Shown here in pieces: positions 47,312 to 55,786 of a stretch of DNA of 63,767 nt (position 1 is the first letter of the stretch; each line of letters starts with the position of its first letter). The notes beneath the pieces are model-generated. The model made no database searches and had not been told where the DNA came from. It worked only from the letters and a program-made list of their open reading frames with translations. The DNA comes from a virus, in IMG/VR virus record IMGVR_UViG_3300046479_000008, positions 1-63,767 of that record. One strand, written 5' to 3'. Both the position numbers and the translations under genes were made by a program.

Positions 47312-48062
47312 GGAGACCTTTCAAAGAACCGCGCCTCTCAGAATGAAATGCGGAATATACTTCCTTCGTAATAAGGTTACAGGGCAGATGTATGTTGGCC
47401 AATCGGTCAATATGGGTGCCAGAGTGGCCTCGCATTTAAATGAGCTTCATCAAGGCATTCACACAAATCAACCCATGCAAAACTCTTGGAACAAATATGG
47501 AAGATCTGAGTTTGAATTCGGTTTGATAGAACTGTGTAAGAAAGAGGATCTCACTCGAATGGAGAACCATTTAATGAGTAAGTTTCAAACCAGAGACAGA
47601 GCCTTTGGATTCAACATCCTCAAAGCAGAGGAGATTGGACCAAGAATATCCCCCAATAAAGGGAAAACCATGACCCAAGAACAGAAGGATAAGATCTCCC
47701 AGACCTTGTCGGGAAGGAAATTGGATCCCCAACATATTGAGAATGCTCGGAAGGGTCATACAGGAATCTCAACCACTTTGAAAGGTAGAAAACAATCTGA
47801 TGAACACAGAAAGAAATGCTCCCAAGCCAAGAAGGGGAAACCTAAACCTGATGGATTCGGAGAAACCATCTCTGCCAAGCTGAAAGGGAAACCTAAAAGT
47901 CCAGAAGCAATTTCCAAGCGACTTGAAACCATAAGACTCCGAGAGCAAGATCCGGAGTATGTCCAGGCCAGGTATGAGAAATACTCCCAGGCTCACAAAG
48001 GAAAGATCCCTTGGAACAAGAAGAAAGACGAGGATCCTGTTGAGGAGTCCTCGTCTAACTAG
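47310..48062 (+). CDS. GIY-YIG homing endonuclease with NUMOD3 repeats, plus strand
   Basis: 250 residues from ATG at 47310, with AGGAG eight bases upstream. CGIYFLRNKVTGQMYVGQS is the GIY-YIG motif and ASHLNELHQG supplies the Arg/His region. Repeats NKGKTMTQEQKDKISQTLSG, RKGHTGISTTLKGRKQSDEH and KPKSPEAISKRL are NUMOD3-like DNA-binding beads. The start ATG shares two bases with the ATG of the divergent RuvC-like gene. It is the only plus-strand gene in its neighbourhood and looks like an insertion. Confidence 0.9.
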   Translation: METFQRTAPLRMKCGIYFLRNKVTGQMYVGQSVNMGARVASHLNELHQGIHTNQPMQNSWNKYGRSEFEFGLIELCKKEDLTRMENHLMSKFQTRDRAFGFNILKAEEIGPRISPNKGKTMTQEQKDKISQTLSGRKLDPQHIENARKGHTGISTTLKGRKQSDEHRKKCSQAKKGKPKPDGFGETISAKLKGKPKSPEAISKRLETIRLREQDPEYVQARYEKYSQAHKGKIPWNKKKDEDPVEESSSN

Positions 48063-48069
48063 ATCCAGA

Positions 48070-48999
48070 TTAAATCTCTTCTTCCTCACCCTGACGGGGA
48101 GCAGCCGCCTGTTTGCGGATGATGGCCTTGTACTCCAGCTCGTCGATCTTGCGACCGAGTCCGCGAGAGAGGTCCTTGCCGTCACGGAACTCTTCAGCGG
48201 CGGCCAGGATCTCGGCCTCCAGCTCAGGGTCCTGACGCCACCATGCCTTGTTGGAGATCTTGGTGAACTTGAAGCCGATCTTGGTCTCAGCGTTCTCCAT
48301 CATGGAGATGTCGAAGTCATACACAGACTCGTCTTCGGTCTTGAGAGCGAAGATGTCGTTGTAGTTCTTGCGGCTCATGCGGAGATACTTCACTTCCCAC
48401 TCGATGTCCACGGATCCGTCACGGTCCTTCTGGAGAGTGCCGTCCTTCTTGGCGTTGGTGTACTGGACCACCAAGGCGAGGGCACGCAGGTTCTGACGGG
48501 ACTTCTGATTCTCGTTCAGCTTCTGGCAGCACAGGGCGTTGGGGTTCTTCTCGTCAGAGAGACAGATGAAGGTTCCCTGCCCATCCACGTAGTGGGTGTT
48601 GGCAGCCTTCACACGGAAGCCAGGGATCAGCGCGAACCGGAGCACCTTGGCACCGTCGAGCTTCAGACGAGGCAGACGAGCCTTCTTGTAGGCGATACGC
48701 TCATCACCGAAGTCAACGTCCATACCTTCCGGGAGATCTTCGTCTCCGGACTTCTTGGAGGATTCCTTGACGTCTTCATCGTCCTTGAGGGAGGAACGGC
48801 GCTTCTTGGGCTCTTCCTCTTCTTCATCTTCCTCAATCACACGCTTCTTCTTGACTGGGGGTTCGTCATCTTCCTCGGCGACACGCTTGGTGACCTTGCG
48901 AGGGGTTTCTTCTTCGTCGTCTTCGATCACACGCTTCTTCTTCTTGATCGGGGTCTCGACATCTTCGTCATCGACAAAACGCTGGCGTTTCTCTACCAT
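48070..48999 (-). CDS. probable ssDNA-binding protein with charged repeats
   Basis: 309 residues. The first ~70 hold three alternating blocks of basic and acidic residues: KKKKRVIEDDEEETP, TKRVAEEDDEPP and KKKRVIEEDEEEEEP. The middle ~200 is an OB-like region with FICLSDEKNPNALCC, a Cys cluster comparable to the zinc site of T4 gp32, and many basic and aromatic residues. The tail is acidic (QGEEEEI), as in phage SSBs. Neighbours recA, RuvC-like and SNF2 support the assignment, which remains inference. Confidence 0.65.
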   Translation of the reverse strand: MVEKRQRFVDDEDVETPIKKKKRVIEDDEEETPRKVTKRVAEEDDEPPVKKKRVIEEDEEEEEPKKRRSSLKDDEDVKESSKKSGDEDLPEGMDVDFGDERIAYKKARLPRLKLDGAKVLRFALIPGFRVKAANTHYVDGQGTFICLSDEKNPNALCCQKLNENQKSRQNLRALALVVQYTNAKKDGTLQKDRDGSVDIEWEVKYLRMSRKNYNDIFALKTEDESVYDFDISMMENAETKIGFKFTKISNKAWWRQDPELEAEILAAAEEFRDGKDLSRGLGRKIDELEYKAIIRKQAAAPRQGEEEEI

Positions 49000-49086
49000 A
49001 TGTTGCTCCTTGAGTTAAGTGGCGCGGTGCTTGTTTTGCTTGCGCACTGGGGTGTTGAAAGTTATTCTAAGTTACAGATGAGTTGT

Positions 49087-50214
49087 TTAGTCGTCGAAAA
49101 CTATTCTACGTTTCTTGAGGGTTGGAGTTGTGAGTTGAGTTGAACTCTCGGGTTCACTATCTTTCTTACAGTCCTGGATTTCCTCTTCATCGTCGAACAT
49201 TGTCTTTCGCTTGCTATGTCTTCCCACTGTGAGGATAGTGACTTCCTCTTCCACCTGAGCCGGAACCTCAACGGAGGCCTCGACCTGTGCTTCAAGTTCT
49301 TCAGTCTGTTCCGGTTCAAAGATCATTCCCGGCTCAGGTTCTTCTTCAAGATTGATTACAGTCTCCTCGGGAGCTTGAGCCATTTCGGCTTCAAGCTTCT
49401 CCATCTCGGTTTCCATGTCAATTGTAGCAAAGGAGAAACCCTCCTCTACAATCTTCACAGGGGCCGGATCGGAGTTCTTGAACATGGATCTCTTGGAGGC
49501 AATACGCATCCCCTCTGGAGGATCATCCATGACTAGACTGCCCCGTTCCCCAAGGCCATACTTGTCCCTTAAAAGCTCTTCCCCGGTCTTGCCATCCAGA
49601 TACCCAGCCTGACCCAACAGGGGCAACAGCGAGGCGTTAGCCTGGTCCTTACCGATGTTATACTTCTCCTGGGAGAGCTTCTTACGGGACTTGAGCCGGT
49701 CGGCCAGGAGGACCAGAGCCATATCCAAGGCCTCCAGATCTGATCCGGACTCCCCGAGCATCCGAGTGAACTCACTATCACTCAGAGCCTCCAGGGATTT
49801 ATTGGACAACTTGATCTCCATCCGCTTCAGATCCTCTTGAAGACCAATGAGATACCAAGCCTTGAAGGTGTCCCGGAGGTTCTTGATTGCACTGGTAGCG
49901 GACTTGACCTTGCTGTGGAAGAACAACACTTTGTTCAGAGAGACTTCAATGTGATCAAGGACGTTCTCTAACCCACTGGTCAAATCGATCAGGTAGGCTC
50001 GTGAGGTTCCCGGAGCGATAACTGGCTGGAGACTCAATGAGGGAAGGTCGTTGACCTCATTCAAGAGCTGATTGTAGAAGGTCTTGTAGGAGACAACCTC
50101 GTCACCATCGGCGTAGGTGATTCCACTGGAGAATCGCTTGATCTCATCTAAGAGCCAGCTCCCATGGAGGACCGTCTCCGCTTTAAGTTGATTGATGATG
50201 GATTCGGTTGACAC
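49087..50214 (-). CDS. hypothetical protein with acidic tail, 375 aa
   Basis: GTG start at 50214 with AGGAG five bases upstream; no ATG fits. Residues 1-230 are helical. The last ~110 are acidic with Lys/Arg clusters, including SKRKTMFDDEEEIQD and the terminal LKKRRIVFDD. This resembles the basic-acidic blocks at the start of the neighbouring ssDNA-binding candidate, so the two may interact or bind the same partner. Possibly a helicase loader or replication accessory, but no domain is recognised. Confidence 0.7.
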   Translation of the reverse strand: MSTESIINQLKAETVLHGSWLLDEIKRFSSGITYADGDEVVSYKTFYNQLLNEVNDLPSLSLQPVIAPGTSRAYLIDLTSGLENVLDHIEVSLNKVLFFHSKVKSATSAIKNLRDTFKAWYLIGLQEDLKRMEIKLSNKSLEALSDSEFTRMLGESGSDLEALDMALVLLADRLKSRKKLSQEKYNIGKDQANASLLPLLGQAGYLDGKTGEELLRDKYGLGERGSLVMDDPPEGMRIASKRSMFKNSDPAPVKIVEEGFSFATIDMETEMEKLEAEMAQAPEETVINLEEEPEPGMIFEPEQTEELEAQVEASVEVPAQVEEEVTILTVGRHSKRKTMFDDEEEIQDCKKDSEPESSTQLTTPTLKKRRIVFDD

Positions 50215-50222
50215 TTGATCTC

Positions 50223-50666
50223 CTATTTATACTGAACCGTGATTGGCGCGAACTTATGAAGGTCAGGATCTAGACACAGACTGAGCAGCCACATTGCATT
50301 GCTGACCATTCGGCCAAGCTGACTCTCCCTCCACAGGTGATCCATACCCAGTACAACCACCTTCTCGTCTGTCATTGTGCGGACTTCAGATAGGTTACAC
50401 CCGATAGCCATGAACACATAGACAATGAAGTTATCACCAGAAAGCCGGGTCACTAGATCCCAACCTTCCTCAGAGATCTCTACACCAGTCTCTTCCTTGA
50501 ACTCACGGCTCATAGCCTGTCGAGGAGTTTCTCCCTCTTCAATATGGCCACCGATGCCATTGAGTAGGCCCTTCTGCCAGTCCGGGCGTTCCTTACGGAT
50601 CATCGCAACATGAGACTGGGTGGCATCAAAACCGAAACCCAATACGTAGGGGATTTGTTCTGTCAT
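50223..50666 (-). CDS. Nudix hydrolase
   Basis: 147 residues. The Nudix box reads GGHIEEGETPRQAMSREFKEETGVE and fits Gx5Ex7REUxEExGU fully. The substrate (a nucleoside diphosphate derivative) is not predictable; dNTP sanitation or NAD/ADP-ribose cleavage are options. TGA of a 31-residue membrane peptide overlaps its ATG. Confidence 0.92.
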   Translation of the reverse strand: MTEQIPYVLGFGFDATQSHVAMIRKERPDWQKGLLNGIGGHIEEGETPRQAMSREFKEETGVEISEEGWDLVTRLSGDNFIVYVFMAIGCNLSEVRTMTDEKVVVLGMDHLWRESQLGRMVSNAMWLLSLCLDPDLHKFAPITVQYK

Positions 50667-50758
50667 ATGCTTGGTCCTGTCACCTTATGAAATCTTGCCC
50701 ATCCCCAAAGGAAGATGAGATCTGCAGCTGCCCAAATTGCTATAATCTTCCAGATCAT
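50663..50758 (-). CDS. 31-aa membrane peptide
   Basis: ATG at 50758 overlaps the TGA of the upstream gene and follows GGAGG at four bases; its own TGA overlaps the Nudix ATG. The peptide is a single hydrophobic helix rich in Trp, Ile and Ala (IIAIWAAADLIFLWGWA) with a basic end. Double coupling and a good ribosome site make it a likely real small gene. Confidence 0.6.
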   Translation of the reverse strand: MIWKIIAIWAAADLIFLWGWARFHKVTGPSI

Positions 50759-51057
50759 TCTTCCTCCAGGAAGGCATGCTTGATCTTTTTGGTTCTGGTC
50801 TCCGCTCGGGTCACCATCTTGTCCAGGGTAGCATAGTCGATCTCACCAGCCACACATCTTGCTGCATGGACACCCTTGAATGCTTCCAGGAACATGTCCA
50901 GCAGCTGGCCGGTGGCGACCTCGATCTTCTCCATCTCAAGTCCCTCACCAATTGGTGACTCCGCAGAGAGATGGACCGATCGGGCGTCGCCGTTCCCGTA
51001 ATGTTTATCTGAAACATCCAGCGTCACAGTAACCTTGTTGATCCTGAAAAGGCTCAT
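50755..51057 (-). CDS. hypothetical protein, 100 aa
   Basis: ATG at 51057. Starts with beta strands (LFRINKVTVTLDVSDKHY) and ends in a helix (LDKMVTRAETRTKKIKHAFL). No known family. Sits between the SNF2 helicase and the Nudix gene within the same operon. Confidence 0.65.
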   Translation of the reverse strand: MSLFRINKVTVTLDVSDKHYGNGDARSVHLSAESPIGEGLEMEKIEVATGQLLDMFLEAFKGVHAARCVAGEIDYATLDKMVTRAETRTKKIKHAFLEEE

Positions 51058-51066
51058 TGGGGTTCC

Positions 51067-51288
51067 TTATGCTTCCGTGGCCAGGATTGCAGCCATAGGG
51101 GGAATCTGTTCATCGAAGTCCTGCTTGGCATAGCGGAGGACAACCTCATTGTGATCATCGACGACCACAGCACCTACACAGGCAGTGATATTGATCTCAC
51201 ACCAGAGGTTGTTGGCGTCGTGTCCGTGTCTGGTAGTAGAAACGAGCGCACCGGCCTCGTCTACGTTATAAGTAATCAACGTATGCAT
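51067..51288 (-). CDS. hypothetical protein, 73 aa
   Basis: AAGGAG stands four bases before the ATG at 51288. Short beta-rich protein (MHTLITYNVDEAGALVSTTR, ACVGAVVVDDHNEVVLRYAK). No family recognised. Confidence 0.6.
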   Translation of the reverse strand: MHTLITYNVDEAGALVSTTRHGHDANNLWCEINITACVGAVVVDDHNEVVLRYAKQDFDEQIPPMAAILATEA

Positions 51289-51317
51289 AAATCTCCTTGA
51301 AGGGTTGATCTAGATTA

Positions 51318-53267
51318 CTAGATCTCTTCCCCGAAATCTAGTTTGTTTAGTGGCGTCTTTAATGGGGATTTGCCACGAGCCTTCTTATCACTCCGCTTCT
51401 CGTAAGAGGTTTTATAATTCACCTTCTCCCGAGAATCCTTGAGTAGATCCCCGCTTAGATATTTTCCCATTGGGACATCTCTTGTATGCGCCTTGAGCAT
51501 TGTTATGAATTCTGCATCACTCAGATCCCGATCGATCCCAGATTCAAGATCAATCTCTTTGAGTTCAGACTCAAGCAAACCGGCACTATGAGACTCTCCT
51601 AGGATAGATTCAAAGACCCCCTTCTTTCCAAGCAAGGTTGTGACAACATACTCGTCCACCGTGCCTCGCATGACCATCGCGTGAAGGGTGCAAGCACTGT
51701 GAGGGGAGGCCAAGCGTAGCATACGACCAACTAGCTGGATCAAATCACCCCAGGACCAAGGGAGGTCCAGACAGACCATATGAGCGGCTTGCTGGAGATT
51801 GACTCCTTCCATGGCGGCAGTGTTGATGACAATGAGGTTGTAATCGTTGGAACCCTGGAACTTATCCATGGCCGCTTCACGTTGAGCCTCATTCTCGTCC
51901 CCGGTGATCCGTAGGAATCTACGTCCACTCAGGCCTTTCTTCTTAATCAACCATTCAAGACGATTGATCCAGGTCTTATACTTGGTGAATACGATGACTT
52001 TCTCACCATCTAGGTCACCTTCCAGAAGGTCCAACAGGGCTTCCTCTTTGGGACTTAGGGTCTTGGTGTGGAGCTTTTCCTCATCGAAAGCCTCTAGGAG
52101 ACAGGGATGATTAGCAACCAGCTGATACACGGACAACATGGTCATCATGTTGCTTGGATCACGGTCCACTAGGGCAAGCTCACCAGCGATCTTACGGATC
52201 CCAGGTGGTAGAGTGTAGCGACCTTCTGGAATGTCTTTGGTGAGAAGCTTGTATTGCTTGTCGTCCAGATCCAATTCGTGGAATCTAGTGGTCAGCCGAG
52301 GCAACGGCTCCTTGACTTGTCGTTGACTTCTACCATATACAAATGGGCGAATGGAGGACTTGAACTCCTTCATGTTCTTGTAGCCGATCAGCTTGAAGAC
52401 TCGCTTGTAGCCAAACTGCTGCATCTCGTATACGCAGAACTTCTCCTTGAAGGCGTCCAAGGATTGATGCGGTCGGATACCCATTGCCGAGATCACGGCG
52501 TAGAGTTCATCCGCACCATTCTTAATCAAGCTCGCACTGAGACCCCATACCCGCAGGGCACAACGTTGAATCTGCATCATGGAGATCCGGGTCTGAGCCT
52601 CTGGGTTCTTGAGCTTATGACATTCGTCGAAAATCACCAACAGATGTTCCCGATGAGGCCAGAGCATAGCAACCAGATCTTGGATCTCCTGAGAGATCAA
52701 TTCTTTGCCATTCTTACCAACTGGATCTCCATTGTCATCCACCGGCCCATCATAGGTCTTACGGCGTCCAATGAGTGAGGAATACTTGGTTACAAGCACA
52801 CTGGGCCCATCATCCTCAAGCCACATCTTCACCTGAAGCATCCGACCCTCATGGGAGGTCTTCTTCTCCCAACGTTCCTTCATGGTATGACAGGAGAGGG
52901 TGGAGAACCGGGTGACCTCCTTGGCGAACTGACGAGCCACGGACTTGGTTGTGATCACTAGGGTCTTTAACTTGGGATCCTTGTTGGTATGATAGGCAAT
53001 ACCCGCAATGGCGGTCATAGTCTTACCTAACCCTACAGCGTCCCCAATGACCATACGAGGGATGAGCATCAGATGGGCTACCGCTTGGGTCTGATAGTTC
53101 TTGAGCGGCCAATCGGTCTTCAGCAGAGGCCCCACGTTGATTGCAATGGGACCATCTGCTGGATCGTGTTGACGGACACGCCAGAGCTTCTCTAGGGTCT
53201 TATCCTGCAACCCGATTGATCTGGTATAATCCGTAATTATAGGACAAGCTTCAGTTTCCGTTTCCAT
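51318..53267 (-). CDS. SNF2-family DNA helicase/translocase
   Basis: 649 residues. Walker A GDAVGLGKT (75-83), motif II DECH (214-217) in VIFDECHKLKNP, motif III GLSAS, then the second RecA lobe with VIVFTKYKTWINRLEWLI, NTAAMEGVNLQQA and motif VI QLVGRMLR. These define superfamily 2, SNF2/RapA-like, also used by phages for replication or recombination (compare UvsW). The C-terminus is Lys/Arg-rich (SYEKRSDKKARGKSPLK). It heads the operon with the ssDNA-binding candidate. Confidence 0.93.
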   Translation of the reverse strand: METETEACPIITDYTRSIGLQDKTLEKLWRVRQHDPADGPIAINVGPLLKTDWPLKNYQTQAVAHLMLIPRMVIGDAVGLGKTMTAIAGIAYHTNKDPKLKTLVITTKSVARQFAKEVTRFSTLSCHTMKERWEKKTSHEGRMLQVKMWLEDDGPSVLVTKYSSLIGRRKTYDGPVDDNGDPVGKNGKELISQEIQDLVAMLWPHREHLLVIFDECHKLKNPEAQTRISMMQIQRCALRVWGLSASLIKNGADELYAVISAMGIRPHQSLDAFKEKFCVYEMQQFGYKRVFKLIGYKNMKEFKSSIRPFVYGRSQRQVKEPLPRLTTRFHELDLDDKQYKLLTKDIPEGRYTLPPGIRKIAGELALVDRDPSNMMTMLSVYQLVANHPCLLEAFDEEKLHTKTLSPKEEALLDLLEGDLDGEKVIVFTKYKTWINRLEWLIKKKGLSGRRFLRITGDENEAQREAAMDKFQGSNDYNLIVINTAAMEGVNLQQAAHMVCLDLPWSWGDLIQLVGRMLRLASPHSACTLHAMVMRGTVDEYVVTTLLGKKGVFESILGESHSAGLLESELKEIDLESGIDRDLSDAEFITMLKAHTRDVPMGKYLSGDLLKDSREKVNYKTSYEKRSDKKARGKSPLKTPLNKLDFGEEI

Positions 53268-53286
53268 CTACCTTCAATCAGCCCTA

Positions 53287-53499
53287 CTACGCAGGGGCCA
53301 TCAACAACGCCAGGAGCTCATGCTCTGTGACTTCAACCCAGGAACCGAACTCAGGAAGGATCTCTAGCTTGAGGCCTCCTACAGGGTACCGGCCCTCCTT
53401 GGGGTCTAAGACCTGAAGATTAAACCCATTCTTAGAGTCACCTTCTATTCTTATATTGTTTACCTGAGTCCCTTGAACTCGGACTTTTATTCTGGACAA
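53287..53499 (-). CDS. hypothetical protein, 70 aa, TTG start
   Basis: TTG at 53499 preceded by AGGAG six bases upstream; the frame has no ATG until its last codons, so the TTG is the start. Beta-rich (RIKVRVQGTQVNNIRIEGDS). No family recognised. Short gap to the SNF2 gene that follows. Confidence 0.6.
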   Translation of the reverse strand: MSRIKVRVQGTQVNNIRIEGDSKNGFNLQVLDPKEGRYPVGGLKLEILPEFGSWVEVTEHELLALLMAPA

Positions 53500-53508
53500 G
53501 GCCTACTC

Positions 53509-53733
53509 CTATGCGTTCCCGATGGTACCGAGATGCTTGATGACGTGGTCCTTCCCTTTCGGGGTCACGATCATTCTCCCTGGTCCAAACTTTATGTAAC
53601 CATTAGACAAAAGCCGGTAAGCAACTAACTCGTCCCAAAATACCTTGGCAGATCCGGGAACGCCCTCTGGATGTAAGTCCAGAATATATGATAAAGCCTT
53701 CAACGCCTTCAATTCAGTATCTGATTGGATCAT
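53509..53733 (-). CDS. winged-helix-like small protein, 74 aa
   Basis: Helix-turn-helix-wing layout: KALSYILDLHPEGV, FWDELVAYRLLSNGYIKF, then the hairpin GPGRMIVTPKGKDHVIKHL. The ending TPKGKDHVI is typical of winged helix proteins. It may regulate the SNF2 operon, which starts here after the ClpP terminator. The family is not identified. Confidence 0.55.
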   Translation of the reverse strand: MIQSDTELKALKALSYILDLHPEGVPGSAKVFWDELVAYRLLSNGYIKFGPGRMIVTPKGKDHVIKHLGTIGNA

Positions 53734-53754
53734 GATATCCTCCAGGCATAGAAG

Positions 53755-53784
53755 GGGCTCCCCTATGATAGTCTTGGGGAGCCC
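53755..53784 (-). terminator. hairpin terminator after clpP
   Basis: GGGCTCCCC and GGGGAGCCC make a 9-bp stem around a 12-base loop; CTTCTAT follows, so the U-tract is weak. It lies between the clpP stop and the ribosome site of the next gene. Confidence 0.65.
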
Positions 53785-53800
53785 ACGAATGTTTGGTGCT

Positions 53801-54652
53801 CTATTTCTTTGAAGAGGGCTTCTTTACTGGCTTCTTCTTGGGCTTGGGAATAGGCTCTTCCAAAACCTCTTCCTCTTCCTCCTGGGGTTTAGCTTTCTTG
53901 GCGGGAGTCTTCTTCCGGACCGGCTTCTTCTCTTCTACCTTTGGGGTCTCTTCCTCATCGGTGATGATCTCCAACTGGTAGGCCTTGGCCTGGATCAGAC
54001 TCACATAGGCAACCTCATCCACGAGGCCCAGTTTCTTGGCCTCTTCTGGGCCCAGGAACAGATCAGTGAACCCGGTGGCAGAGATGGCGTCCTGAATCTG
54101 CTTGACCGTCTTACCACAGTTCTTGGCGATCTCGGTGATGAACAGAGTATTCATACGCTCGAAGTTATTCAGATCCACCCGCATCTCTTCCAGGTGGCCA
54201 CCCGTCCCAGCGGAAAGCTGATGCACCATGGCATTGCTCAGGGGAGCCATGAATCGCTTGCCGTGAGATCCTGCAGAGAGGATACAAGCAGCAGCACTGT
54301 AGGCGTAGGAGACGCAGTAGGTCATGAACTCGATCTTGCTGGCACGCATTGTGTTCAGGATTTCAAAACACGCCAGTAGTGACCCACCAGGGGAATCGAT
54401 GACGATCAGAGCGATGTCAGCCTTGCGGATGTATTCCAGTTCCTTGACAGCCTCACGAAAGCTCTTGGCTAGCTTGGAGTCTACTTCTCCGCTGAGATAG
54501 ATCGTGGGGGTATGGGGATCAATAATCTTCTTATTGGTCTCGAGAAGCATCTCCTCTATCTCATCGTCCTCATCCACATTTCCATGGCGCTTCCTTTTCA
54601 AATCCGGGGAAAGGGGTTCGTCTTTCCCACCACAAGCCATAACTCGTCTCAT
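53801..54652 (-). CDS. clpP: ClpP-like serine protease
   Basis: 283 residues. TIYLSGEVD and VIDSPGGSLLACFEI begin the fold; the catalytic triad is Ser119 (SYAYSAAACILSAG), His144 (NAMVHQ) and Asp197 (GFTDLFLGPEEAKKLGLVDE). The final ~65 residues are an added Lys/Glu/Pro tail (KKPVRKKTPAKKAKPQEEEE). No capsid genes are near, so a role as prohead protease is not supported; a general phage protease or ClpP substitute is equally possible. No ClpX-like ATPase is seen. Confidence 0.92.
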   Translation of the reverse strand: MRRVMACGGKDEPLSPDLKRKRHGNVDEDDEIEEMLLETNKKIIDPHTPTIYLSGEVDSKLAKSFREAVKELEYIRKADIALIVIDSPGGSLLACFEILNTMRASKIEFMTYCVSYAYSAAACILSAGSHGKRFMAPLSNAMVHQLSAGTGGHLEEMRVDLNNFERMNTLFITEIAKNCGKTVKQIQDAISATGFTDLFLGPEEAKKLGLVDEVAYVSLIQAKAYQLEIITDEEETPKVEEKKPVRKKTPAKKAKPQEEEEEVLEEPIPKPKKKPVKKPSSKK

Positions 54653-55284
54653 TAATTCTCCTCTTCTGTAATGGAACCATCAAGATGCTCGACACACAGG
54701 TTCATGAACAGGTTACCAACTTCCCCAATAGCAGAGAAAAGGCAGTTATCCCCGGAGCCGGTCATCTGGAAACTATCAGTAAAAGCTGGGACATCCTTGA
54801 TTTTCAAGCCCATGATTGCATTGGCGCTGCCCTGAAATTCTAGAACAGGCTTGCCGGAGTATACGAAAGTGGCCTCGCTGAGATCTAAGACAGCCATATC
54901 ACAGAGAACCTGTACAGGAACGTTAACCTTGTACTCCCCTTTGGCCAGCTTCACAGCCTTAGCCTGGGACATGGAGGGTGACCCTAGGATGCTACGGAAA
55001 CCTTCCAGAGTGTCTGTTTCGATGGGATTCTCTGTGGCGTGATCCCACACCTGACAGTTGACCTTCAAGAGGCGATGGATCTGTCTACGCTGCAGGTATT
55101 CCTTGAAATACATCCAAGGAACCCCGATAGCTGAACTGGAGCAGACGTCAAACTTCTGCCACAGACTTAGCTCATCCCAGAGAGGGTGAATGCGGCCCTT
55201 GAAGTAGGTATACAGGGTCATGAAAAGCCACCAGAGGAACAGCACACCGCCGAAGGCTAGAAATGCTGGATGATGGATATGCAT
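54652..55284 (-). CDS. membrane-anchored protein, 210 aa
   Basis: ATG at 55284 overlaps the upstream TGA; a GTG three bases earlier is possible. One transmembrane helix at ~8-28 (FLAFGGVLFLWWLFMTLYTY), then a soluble domain with a helical part and a beta part (LCDMAVLDLSEATFVYSGKP). Its stop shares a base with the clpP ATG, so the pair is translated together and might work together. Confidence 0.7.
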   Translation of the reverse strand: MHIHHPAFLAFGGVLFLWWLFMTLYTYFKGRIHPLWDELSLWQKFDVCSSSAIGVPWMYFKEYLQRRQIHRLLKVNCQVWDHATENPIETDTLEGFRSILGSPSMSQAKAVKLAKGEYKVNVPVQVLCDMAVLDLSEATFVYSGKPVLEFQGSANAIMGLKIKDVPAFTDSFQMTGSGDNCLFSAIGEVGNLFMNLCVEHLDGSITEEEN

Positions 55285-55688
55285 CACAGATCCTCCCCGA
55301 ATTTGAACACAGGATCTTTGGTGGGATTCTCAGGCAGAGGAACGTTGGCCTCAACCATGCTGCTGAGGGCCTGGAACCTGGACATGTCATCCTCCAGGGC
55401 CTTCATGCCAGGGAAGCGAGCCAGGATCAAACTCCACCAATCCTCTGACTGATTCTTACGAACGGAGACCAGGCCAGATAGGGACTTGGCGGCGTCTACG
55501 GAGAGTTCCTGAGCCGAAGTCTTGAGCGCCTCAAGGCCTTCAGCGGAGATCTCGGCAGCTTCCAGGAGGCCCGCAATGTTCTTGATGGCACGAATATCTG
55601 CCACATAAGAATCCGCAAGGATCAGAACGATCATCGTCAGGAGATCATCGGGAAGGTTTACAGTTTTAATGGGGGTTTCATTACTCAC
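55284..55688 (-). CDS. hypothetical helical protein, 134 aa, GTG start
   Basis: GTG at 55688 with GGAG eight bases upstream. Helices rich in Ala, Leu and Glu (LEAAEISAEGLEALKTSAQE). The start lies after a terminator and an AT-rich gap that contains TATTAT (55711-55716), a possible -10 box, so this may be the first gene of the clpP operon. No family recognised. Confidence 0.65.
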   Translation of the reverse strand: MSNETPIKTVNLPDDLLTMIVLILADSYVADIRAIKNIAGLLEAAEISAEGLEALKTSAQELSVDAAKSLSGLVSVRKNQSEDWWSLILARFPGMKALEDDMSRFQALSSMVEANVPLPENPTKDPVFKFGEDL

Positions 55689-55742
55689 GATATTAACTCC
55701 GTAGATGTGTATAATAGGCTACGGGGTAATGGTATAACGAAA

Positions 55743-55766
55743 TTAGCCCCCCGTGAGGAGGGCTAA
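55743..55766 (-). terminator. hairpin terminator after the Cys-rich gene
   Basis: TTAGCCC and GGGCTAA, extended by a wobble pair and two GC pairs around TCAC, give a 10-bp stem; TTTCG follows. It lies 20 bases after the stop of the 55787 gene. Confidence 0.7.
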
Positions 55767-55786
55767 TGGTTTGCCTTCAAAGCCGG

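Noticed and set aside
47959-49143. 394-codon open frame on the plus strand
   Set aside because: It runs out of the homing gene into the complement of the ssDNA-binding gene. The Ser/Leu-rich stretches are the reverse of the Lys/Glu repeats. No start signal.
53287-53499. Rejecting this frame for lack of an ATG
   Set aside because: A well-placed AGGAG before TTG and a tight fit between neighbours support a real gene, so it was kept.
53801-54652. ClpP-fold prohead maturation protease
   Set aside because: ClpP-like prohead proteases occur beside portal and capsid genes. None are in this window, so the specific role is not claimed.
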